DNA from: UBA668 sp038234785
Lineage (GTDB): Bacteria; Actinomycetota; Acidimicrobiia; Acidimicrobiales; Ilumatobacteraceae
Reading direction: 5' to 3'
Assembly (NCBI GenBank): GCA_038234785.1
Contig: JBBQTC010000098.1
Location: 1 to 10,099, forward strand
DNA length: 10,099 nt
Of the stretch, positions 1-5,520 are shown piece by piece. The translations under genes and the position numbers were made by a program. Under the pieces are notes generated by a model. The model made no database searches, had not been told where the DNA came from, and saw only the letters and a program-made list of their open reading frames with translations. How positions within the stretch are numbered: the first letter of the stretch is position 1; the number at the start of each line of letters is the position of its first letter.

Positions 1-1656
1 CGTGCCGAGCCCGACCTGCTCGCCGTCCTCGAGCACCAGGATCTGGTCGGCGTGCTGGATCGACGACACTCGCTGTGCGACCAGCAGCACCGCCGCATCC
101 CGGGTGTGCGGTTGCAGAGCGGCGCGCAGCCGCGCGTCGGTGGCCATGTCGAGCGCGGAGAAGGAGTCGTCGAAGATGTAGACGTCGGGACGGCGCACGA
201 GCGCTCGAGCGATGGCGAGACGCTGTCGCTGGCCGCCCGACACGTTGGTGCCGCCCTGGGTGATCGGCGTGTCGAGGCCGCCTGGCATCGCTTGCACGAA
301 GCCGGCCGCCTGGGCCACGGTGAGCGCCTCCCACATCTCGGCCTCGGTGGCGTCGGGCTTGCCGTACCGCAGGTTGCTGGCGACGGTCCCACTGAAGAGG
401 TACGGGCGCTGCGGGACGAGACCGATGCGGTCCCAGAGCAGCTCCGGAGCGAGCTCGCGGACGTCGATGCCGTTCATCAGCACGGCACCCTCGGTGACGT
501 CGATCAGCCGGGCGACGAGATTGACGAGCGTCGTCTTGCCGGCGCCGGTGCTGCCCACGATCGCGGTGGTGGTGCCGGCGCGGCACTGGAACGACAGGTC
601 GGTCAGCACCGAGTGTTCGGCGCCCGGGTACCGAAACCCGGCGCCACGGAGTTCCACCGAGGCTCGCTCGGTGAACTCGTGCACTGCGTGGTCGGTGGTG
701 ACGATGCTCGAGGGCGTGTCGAGGACCTCGATGATGCGCTCGGCGCTGACGGTTGCGCGAGGGACCAGTGCGGCCATGTAAGTCGCCATCATCACGGCCA
801 TCAGGATCTGCAACAGGTACTGGAGGAAGGCGAGGAGCGCGCCGACCTGCATCTCGCCCGAGGCGATGCGGTTGGCACCGAACCAGATCACCGCCACGCT
901 GGAGAAGTTGACGATCACGGTGACGGTGGGGAACATCAGACCCATCAACCGGCCGCCGCGAAGTGCGGTCCGGGTGAGGCGTTCGTTGCTGTCGGCGAAG
1001 CGCTCGGTCTCGTAGGGCTCGCGCACGAACGCTCGCACGACTCGGATGCCGGTGATCTGTTCGCGCAGGACGCGGTTGATGTCGTCGATGCGATCCTGCA
1101 TCACGCGGAACGTGGGGACCATGCGGCCGATCACGTTGCCGATGGAGATGATCAGCACAGGGATGGCGACGGCGAGGATCCAGGTGAGTGCGACGTCTTC
1201 GCGCAACGCCATGATCGTGCCGCCGACCGCGGTGATCGGTGCGGCGATGAGCATGGTGCAGGTCATCTGCACCATGGTCTGCACCTGGGTGACGTCGTTG
1301 CTGACGCGGGTGATCAGGCTTGGGGCTCCGAAGTGGGCGACCTCACGGGCCGAGAAGTCGGTGACCTGATGGAACAACCCGCCTCGGACGTCGCGGCCAA
1401 ACCCCGCTGCCACCCGCGAGCCGTAGTAGATGGCGATCACGGAGAACACGATCTGGAACCCGCTGATGAACAACATGAGCGCGCCGCGCGACCAGATGTA
1501 CCCCGTATCGCCACGCAGGACGCCGTTGTCGATGATGTCTGCGTTCAGCCGCGGCAGATACAGCGAGGCGGTGGTCTGCAACGCCTGGAACAGCACGACG
1601 ATGACCAGCAGGCCGCGGTAGCGGCGCAGGTACGTGCGCAGGAGCCGGATCAACAT
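1..1656 (-). CDS. ABC exporter half-transporter (TMD-NBD fusion), 3' end cut by window edge
   Basis: The reverse strand is open for 552 codons from the ATG at 1656 to the window edge, with no stop, so the C-terminus (probably a few tens of residues) is missing. The N-terminal half has about six membrane segments (roughly residues 14-35, 55-75, 133-152, 157-177, 237-258 and 273-297) and a coupling region containing LREQITGIRVVRAF, typical of type IV ABC exporters. The nucleotide-binding domain shows an A-loop Tyr (RYPGAE), Walker A GSTGAGKTT (368-376), signature VSGGQRQR (SGGQ at 473-476), Walker B YIFDDSFSALD and a switch-loop segment VAQRVSS. Asp497 stands where the catalytic Glu normally is, and Gln528 replaces the switch His. 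This pattern is known for the degenerate subunit of heterodimeric exporters, so a canonical partner is expected just beyond the left edge. The substrate cannot be told. An in-frame GTG at 1686 would add ten residues; no strong Shine-Dalgarno decides between the two starts. Confidence 0.93.
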   Translation of the reverse strand, partial: MLIRLLRTYLRRYRGLLVIVVLFQALQTTASLYLPRLNADIIDNGVLRGDTGYIWSRGALMLFISGFQIVFSVIAIYYGSRVAAGFGRDVRGGLFHQVTDFSAREVAHFGAPSLITRVSNDVTQVQTMVQMTCTMLIAAPITAVGGTIMALREDVALTWILAVAIPVLIISIGNVIGRMVPTFRVMQDRIDDINRVLREQITGIRVVRAFVREPYETERFADSNERLTRTALRGGRLMGLMFPTVTVIVNFSSVAVIWFGANRIASGEMQVGALLAFLQYLLQILMAVMMATYMAALVPRATVSAERIIEVLDTPSSIVTTDHAVHEFTERASVELRGAGFRYPGAEHSVLTDLSFQCRAGTTTAIVGSTGAGKTTLVNLVARLIDVTEGAVLMNGIDVRELAPELLWDRIGLVPQRPYLFSGTVASNLRYGKPDATEAEMWEALTVAQAAGFVQAMPGGLDTPITQGGTNVSGGQRQRLAIARALVRRPDVYIFDDSFSALDMATDARLRAALQPHTRDAAVLLVAQRVSSIQHADQILVLEDGEQVGLGT

Positions 1657-1706
1657 TCGTCGCCCATCTTGCCGCCGATCCGGCACTTTTCACGACATGA
1701 GCACAA

Positions 1707-1721
1707 AAGGCGGCCCGCCTT
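1707..1721. repeat. 15-bp palindrome in the divergent ABC exporter / oxidoreductase promoter region
   Basis: AAGGCGG-C-CCGCCTT is a perfect 7-bp inverted repeat with a single central base. It sits in the 89-bp gap between two divergent genes, 51 bp from the exporter start and 25 bp from the oxidoreductase start. The position suits a repressor operator. A 7-bp GC-rich repeat can arise by chance in this DNA, so a regulatory role is inference only. Confidence 0.35.
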
Positions 1722-1730
1722 CCGCTTCGC

Positions 1731-1736
1731 TAACGT
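1731..1736 (+). promoter_or_regulatory. possible -10 element (TAACGT) for the FAD oxidoreductase
   Basis: A TAnnnT hexamer ends 9 nt before the ATG at 1746, and no Shine-Dalgarno precedes that ATG. This fits a leaderless or near-leaderless transcript. No convincing -35 is seen at 16-18 bp upstream. Confidence 0.3.
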
Positions 1737-1745
1737 CACACGGCC

Positions 1746-3050
1746 ATGGCCGACTCCGACACGCGCCCACTTCCCGACGTGGTCGATGTCGTGATCGTCG
1801 GTGCCGGCCTTGCGGGCCTGGCCGCTGCGCGGGTCGTGCAGGACGCCGGCCGGACGGTTGCCGTGCTCGAAGCGGCCGACGGTGTGGGCGGTCGCGTCCG
1901 TACCGACATCGTCGATGGGTTTCGGCTCGATCGTGGGTTCCAGGTGTTGCTCACCGCGTATCCGGAGGTGCCGCGCCAACTCGACGTCGACGCGCTGGAA
2001 TTGCGGTCGTTCCTGCCCGGGTCGCTGGTGTGGACCGGCGAGCGGCCGTATGCCGTCGGCGATCCATTGCGCCGGCCGTCGCTGCTCCTGCCGAGCGCGG
2101 CCGCTCCCATCGGTTCGTTGCGCGACAAGATCCGTCTGGCTGCGCTGCTGCGTCGGGTCAAGGCCGCCGACCCTCGAGCGTTGCTGCGCGGACCCGACGT
2201 CAGCACGTTGGAATCGCTGCAGGCGCAGGCCTTCGGTCCCCGGATCATCGAGCGGTTCTTTCGACCCTTGATCGGTGGCATCCAACTCGACCCGACGTTG
2301 TCGGGGAGTGCGCGGATGTTCGAGGTCGTGCTCCACAGTCTTGCCGTCGGGGACTCGGCCGTCCCGGCTGCGGGCATGCAGGCCATCCCGGATCAACTCG
2401 CCGCGCATCTGGCTCCCGGCACGGTGCACCTCGGTGTTCGCGTCGCGACGGTCGCTCCGGGGGAAGTGCGCACGGTCGACGGACGAACGGTCCGCGCGGC
2501 ACAGATCGTCGTGGCTGCCGAAGGTCCGGCCGCTTCCACACTGTTGGGCCTCGATCGGATTCCCGATCCCGGTTCGCTCGAGGTGTCCTGTGTCTGGTTC
2601 GACGCCCCGGCACCACCGATCACCCAGCGGCTGATCGTGCTCGACGGCGTGCGCTCCGGCCCGGCGCTCAACGTGGCGGTGATGAGCAACGTCGCGCCGG
2701 AGTACGTCACCTCGAGTGCGCCCGCCGGTCACGCGCTCGTGGCGGCTGCGTGTCCGGCGCCCGGTGAGTTGTCGCCGGCATCAGGCGCCGATCTGAAGGC
2801 GGCAGTGCGTTCGCAGTTGCGTCGGTGGTGGGGTCCGATGGTTGACCAGTGGAGGGTGCTGAGGGTCGACACGATCGCCCACGGTCAGCCGGATCACCGC
2901 CCGCCCTTCGCCCCCAAGAGGAAGCAGTCGTTGGGCGACGGTCTGTTCGTGTGTGGCGACCACCGCGACACACCCTCGATCCAGGGTGCGCTGTTCTCCG
3001 GTCGCCGGTGCGGCGAGGCTGTGATCGCCGCGATCCCCACGATCGGGTGA
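1746..3050 (+). CDS. FAD-dependent oxidoreductase of the amine oxidase / phytoene desaturase-like fold
   Basis: The product has 434 residues, a normal length for this flavoprotein group. A short acidic leader is followed by the Rossmann dinucleotide-binding segment, a beta strand then GAGLAG (19-24). The ribose-binding acidic residue is Glu42 and the GG-R motif GVGGRVRT follows (46-53), as in amine oxidases, protoporphyrinogen oxidases and phytoene desaturases. Near the C-terminus, GLFVCGDHRDTPSIQGAL is the usual second FAD-contacting stretch (GD, then a small-residue helix). No signal peptide or membrane segment is seen, so it is probably a soluble or peripheral cytoplasmic flavoenzyme. The middle region, which sets substrate choice, is not recognisable, so the substrate is unknown. 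The gene is transcribed away from the ABC exporter and stands alone: the methyltransferase after it has its own promoter. Confidence 0.9.
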   Translation: MADSDTRPLPDVVDVVIVGAGLAGLAAARVVQDAGRTVAVLEAADGVGGRVRTDIVDGFRLDRGFQVLLTAYPEVPRQLDVDALELRSFLPGSLVWTGERPYAVGDPLRRPSLLLPSAAAPIGSLRDKIRLAALLRRVKAADPRALLRGPDVSTLESLQAQAFGPRIIERFFRPLIGGIQLDPTLSGSARMFEVVLHSLAVGDSAVPAAGMQAIPDQLAAHLAPGTVHLGVRVATVAPGEVRTVDGRTVRAAQIVVAAEGPAASTLLGLDRIPDPGSLEVSCVWFDAPAPPITQRLIVLDGVRSGPALNVAVMSNVAPEYVTSSAPAGHALVAAACPAPGELSPASGADLKAAVRSQLRRWWGPMVDQWRVLRVDTIAHGQPDHRPPFAPKRKQSLGDGLFVCGDHRDTPSIQGALFSGRRCGEAVIAAIPTIG

Positions 3051-3054
3051 GCAA

Positions 3055-3108
3055 CGCGCACCGGGCTGGTCCTGCACTGCGCCTGATGTCTCGCCGACCC
3101 GGTGCGTG
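3055..3108. repeat. long-loop inverted repeat between oxidoreductase and methyltransferase
   Basis: CGCACCGGG (3057-3065) is repeated inverted as CCCGGTGCG (3098-3106). Counting a G-U pair and one outer C-G pair, the RNA stem could reach 11 bp around a 32-nt loop. It begins 4 bp after the oxidoreductase stop codon, and its right arm touches the -35 element of the next promoter. It could be a transcript 3' end structure or a protein-binding site. It has no U-tract, so it is not a classical intrinsic terminator. Confidence 0.4.
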
Positions 3109-3134
3109 ACACCGACAGCGAATACAAGTACCAT
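3106..3134 (+). promoter_or_regulatory. sigma-A-type promoter of the methyltransferase gene
   Basis: GTGACA (3106-3111) and TACCAT (3129-3134) are separated by exactly 17 bp. They match the TTGACA/TATAAT consensus at 5 of 6 and 4 of 6 positions. The -10 ends 7 nt before the GTG at 3142, which puts the expected transcription start on or next to that codon. This predicts leaderless translation and argues against a start further upstream, which would lie inside the promoter. Confidence 0.6.
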
Positions 3135-3140
3135 ACAAGT
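3122..3140 (+). repeat. tandem ATACAAGT direct repeat at the methyltransferase start
   Basis: ATACAAGT occurs at 3122-3129 and again at 3133-3140, an 11-bp period, which is about one helical turn. The pair overlaps the -10 element and ends one base before the start codon. The spacing suits two protein monomers on the same DNA face, or it may be coincidental. Confidence 0.45.
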
Positions 3141-3141
3141 C

Positions 3142-3936
3142 GTGAACGCCGACTGGAACCCCGAGCAGTACCACCGATTCGCCGCCGAACGCGCCCAACC
3201 GTTCCACGATCTGCTCTCCCTCGTGCATGTCGACGCACCGATCCGGCGGGGCGTCGATCTCGGGTGTGGTTCCGGCGAGCTCACGGCACTCGCCGCCGAC
3301 ACGCTCGGCATCGAGGATCTGCTCGGGATCGACTCCTCGCCATCGATGCTCGCCGAGGCGGCCGAGCATGTCCGTGCGGGTCTGCGGTTCGATCGTGCCG
3401 ACATCGGCGAGTGGACATCGGCGCACGATCTCGACCTGGTCCTGGCGAACGCCAGCCTGCAGTGGGTCCCGTCGCACGAGACGGTGCTCTCGCAATGGCG
3501 CGACGCCCTCGGGCCGGCCGGGCAGCTCGCGGTGCAGGTGCCCGCCAACGCCGACATGCCCTCGCACGTCGTCGCCGATCGGGTCGCGCACCTGCCCCGG
3601 TTCTTCGAGGCGTTCGGCGTGGAAGGACCTCCTCCTGATCCGGTGGCGCACAACGTGCTGTCACCCGAGCGATACGCAGTGCTGCTGCACGAGCTCGGGT
3701 TCGTCGAACAGCACGTGCGACTCCAGGTGTACGCGCATGTGCTGCCGTCGAGCCGTCACGTCGTCGAGTGGGTGCGGGGCACGACCCTGACACGGTTCCA
3801 GAAGGTGTTGGATCCCGGGGTGTACGCGGCCTTCCTCGAGGAGTACGAGGCGCGGTTGCTCGACGTGATCGGCGATCACGAGCCGTACTTCTTCCCGTTC
3901 AAGCGGATCCTGATGTGGGGCCGTTTACCGCGTTGA
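3142..3936 (+). CDS. tam: trans-aconitate 2-methyltransferase-like SAM-dependent methyltransferase
   Basis: The product has 264 residues from the GTG start; E. coli Tam has about 252. The N-terminus (DWNPEQYHRFAAER) resembles E. coli Tam closely, and this is why the GTG at 3142 is chosen. The class I methyltransferase core follows: motif I VDLGCGSG (38-45), the ribose-binding acid in GIDSSPSM (Asp64), Asp87 for the adenine side, and NASLQW (103-108), a Tam hallmark. The family esterifies trans-aconitate with S-adenosylmethionine, removing an inhibitor formed from the citrate-cycle intermediate cis-aconitate. The enzyme is cytosolic. It has its own promoter and ends tail-to-tail with the haloalkane dehalogenase, sharing 12 bp. 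The exact acceptor in this organism is inferred from the family; related actinobacterial proteins may use other carboxylates. Confidence 0.85.
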   Translation: MNADWNPEQYHRFAAERAQPFHDLLSLVHVDAPIRRGVDLGCGSGELTALAADTLGIEDLLGIDSSPSMLAEAAEHVRAGLRFDRADIGEWTSAHDLDLVLANASLQWVPSHETVLSQWRDALGPAGQLAVQVPANADMPSHVVADRVAHLPRFFEAFGVEGPPPDPVAHNVLSPERYAVLLHELGFVEQHVRLQVYAHVLPSSRHVVEWVRGTTLTRFQKVLDPGVYAAFLEEYEARLLDVIGDHEPYFFPFKRILMWGRLPR

Positions 3937-4836
3937 CGAGATGAACCCCGCCACGACCGCGGCGAGTGCCGGCCCGCGGTCCTCCTGGAGGAAGTGACCG
4001 CCGCCCTCGATCGTCACGTGAGGTTGGCCCGAGGTGCCCGGCACCTCGCGGAGAAAGATCTTCTCGCCGCCACCGGTGACCGGGTCGTGGTCGCTGAACG
4101 CGCACAACCAGGGCTTGGTGAAGGTCCGCAACACGTCCCAGGCGGCCAGTTGATCGGGTCGGGCGGGGTCGTCCTCGCCGGTGGGAACCAGCGACGGGAA
4201 GATCCGGGCGCCGGCCTTGTACGTGTCGTCGGGGAACGGGGCGTCGTAGGCGGCGATCACGGCCGGGGACAGGTCGGTGGTGCAGCCACCGTTAACGATG
4301 CCACCGATGGGGAACGTCGGGGACTCGCGCGAGAACTTCCGCCACGCAAGGAACGCATCGCTCGGTTGCCCGTCGCCAGTGGGCAGGCCGGTGTTGCCGA
4401 TGACCACTCGGTCGAATCGTTCGGGCGCGCTGGCGACCAGGCGCAGGCCGACGAGGCCTCCCCAGTCCTGGCCGAAGAAGGTTGCGTGGTGCACGTCGAG
4501 CTGATCGAGGACTGCATCCTGCATCCACGCCACGTGTCGGGCATAGCTGTAGTCGGACGTCTCGGTCGGCTTGTCGGAACGGCCGAAGCCGACGAGGTCC
4601 GGGGCGATGCAGCGGTGACCGGCGGCGACCAGGATCGGGATCATGTGCCGGTAGAGGTACGACCAGCTCGGTTCGCCGTGCATGAGCAGCACCGGTGCCG
4701 CCTCGGCGGGGCCCTCGTCGAGGTAGTGGACGCGCAGCTCGCCACCGTCCCCGTCGGCGATGGTGAGGTAGTGCGGCTCGAACGGGAAGTCGGGAAGGCC
4801 CACGAATCGTTCGTCGGGTGTGCGTAACGCCTTCAT
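3925..4836 (-). CDS. haloalkane dehalogenase (HLD-I-like, alpha/beta hydrolase)
   Basis: The product has 303 residues; Xanthobacter DhlA has 310. The enzyme hydrolyses carbon-halogen bonds of haloalkanes to an alcohol and halide (EC 3.8.1.5), without cofactor, in the cytosol. HGEPSWSYLYR (53-63) carries the oxyanion residue Glu55. GQDWGG gives the nucleophile Asp124 followed by the halide-binding Trp125. FLAW places Trp165 in the cap where DhlA has its second halide Trp. Asp249 (FSDHD) is at the HLD-I acid position, and His281 (GGGHFLQE) is the catalytic base. The two Trp residues and HGEP separate it from epoxide hydrolases, which use cap tyrosines. The ATG overlaps the stop of the upstream tetR-type gene in an ATGA junction, so the two are co-transcribed and probably translationally coupled. 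Expression should therefore follow the regulator's promoter. The substrate range cannot be read from sequence. Confidence 0.88.
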   Translation of the reverse strand: MKALRTPDERFVGLPDFPFEPHYLTIADGDGGELRVHYLDEGPAEAAPVLLMHGEPSWSYLYRHMIPILVAAGHRCIAPDLVGFGRSDKPTETSDYSYARHVAWMQDAVLDQLDVHHATFFGQDWGGLVGLRLVASAPERFDRVVIGNTGLPTGDGQPSDAFLAWRKFSRESPTFPIGGIVNGGCTTDLSPAVIAAYDAPFPDDTYKAGARIFPSLVPTGEDDPARPDQLAAWDVLRTFTKPWLCAFSDHDPVTGGGEKIFLREVPGTSGQPHVTIEGGGHFLQEDRGPALAAVVAGFISSTR

Positions 4837-5456
4837 CGGGTGGCCCGCTGCAGGAGCGCGGTGAGCGCGTCGGCCATGGCGGCCGTCGCTTTCGCTCGGG
4901 TGAGGTGCTGATCGTCGCGCAGCAATCGCCAGGCCTCGAACGACGTGGTGACGTCGGCGAGCGCCAGCCGTTGCGCGCCAAGCGCGGGTGACATCGAGCC
5001 GAGCTCTGCGGCGAAGAGGTCCTGCAGCTGTTGGCGCAGGAATGCCCGACCCTCGGTGAGCTTGTCGCTGACGACCAGTTGGAACGGCGCTCGGAGCCGC
5101 GACACCATCGCCACGGACTCGATGGCCTCGAACAGTTCGCCGCGCTGGCGGGCCACGGCCGCGACGCGATCGTCGAAGGTCTGATCGGCGGTGGCGGGCA
5201 CGGTGACGAGATGACGAACGTCGTCCTGTTGCTGGGCGATCGCGGCTTCGGAGAGATCGTCGACGTCGTCGAAGTATCGGAACAGGGACCTGGCCGAGAC
5301 GCCGGAGCGGGTGGCGATCTCCTCGGTGGACGGGCTGAGGTTGCCGTCGTTGTAGAGCGACAGCAGCGCGCGCACGACTGCGTCGCGGTTGCGGTCACGG
5401 CGGAGGCGTCGGCCGTCGGCAGGCTCGACGGGAGCGGAATGGCCGGGAGTCACCAT
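4833..5456 (-). CDS. TetR-family transcriptional regulator of the dehalogenase cluster
   Basis: The product has 207 residues, a usual TetR-family length. After a disordered, Arg-rich leader, the helix-turn-helix lies at about residues 43-62 (TEEIATRSGVSARSLFRYF), with the RSLFRYF recognition-helix ending common in the family. The rest is helical with no recognisable ligand pocket. The ATG at 5456 is preferred because a further upstream in-frame start (5522) would run through the promoter of the divergent gene. A weak -10-like TACCGT (5468-5463 on this strand) ends 6 nt before it, so the start may be leaderless. The gene lies between a haloalkane dehalogenase, which its stop codon overlaps, and a divergent halohydrin dehalogenase. 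By the usual logic of TetR neighbours it probably represses both and its own transcription, releasing DNA when a halogenated compound or metabolite binds. Confidence 0.9.
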   Translation of the reverse strand: MVTPGHSAPVEPADGRRLRRDRNRDAVVRALLSLYNDGNLSPSTEEIATRSGVSARSLFRYFDDVDDLSEAAIAQQQDDVRHLVTVPATADQTFDDRVAAVARQRGELFEAIESVAMVSRLRAPFQLVVSDKLTEGRAFLRQQLQDLFAAELGSMSPALGAQRLALADVTTSFEAWRLLRDDQHLTRAKATAAMADALTALLQRATR

Positions 5457-5485
5457 GGCGCCACGGTAGCAGCCTGGTGCATAAG

Positions 5486-5514
5486 TTGACAGTAGTTGTG
5501 CCAATTGTTTCAAT
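5486..5514 (+). promoter_or_regulatory. promoter of the halohydrin dehalogenase gene
   Basis: A perfect TTGACA -35 (5486-5491), a 17-bp spacer and a -10-like TTCAAT (5509-5514, 4 of 6 to consensus) lie 6 nt before the ATG at 5521. There is no Shine-Dalgarno, so leaderless translation is expected. It sits in the 64-bp divergent gap. Confidence 0.55.
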
Positions 5515-5517
5515 GGG
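5501..5517. promoter_or_regulatory. candidate TetR-type operator over the -10 of the halohydrin dehalogenase promoter
   Basis: CCAATTG-TTT-CAATGGG is a 17-bp inverted repeat with 6 of 7 arm positions matching (ATTG/CAAT perfect). It covers the -10 element, so a bound repressor would block RNA polymerase. A second, smaller repeat, TTG-TGC-CAA (5496-5504), overlaps its left side. Assignment to the adjacent TetR-type protein is inference. Confidence 0.4.
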
Positions 5518-5520
5518 GCC

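Noticed and set aside
52..1794. 580-codon open frame on the plus strand opposite the ABC exporter
   Set aside because: Its translation is low-complexity, rich in His, Asp, Gly and Arg with no domain. The opposite strand encodes an intact ABC exporter with all motifs. Long antisense frames are common in GC-rich coding DNA.
1650..2732. 360-codon minus-strand frame and a 377-codon plus-strand frame (1634-2767) over the oxidoreductase
   Set aside because: Both are Arg/His-rich shadows of the FAD protein, which carries a clear Rossmann motif and C-terminal FAD motif in its own frame.
3106..3141. Upstream GTG at 3106 as the start of the methyltransferase
   Set aside because: It would add 12 residues not seen in Tam proteins and lies within the -35 element of the promoter.
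2707..3651. 314-codon minus-strand frame across the oxidoreductase-tam junction
   Set aside because: It spans the end of one real gene and the start of another on the opposite strand, with no domain content.
3925..4836. Epoxide hydrolase as the identity of the alpha/beta hydrolase
   Set aside because: The HGEP motif, the Trp directly after the nucleophile and the cap Trp165 are haloalkane dehalogenase features. The cap tyrosine pair of epoxide hydrolases was not recognised.
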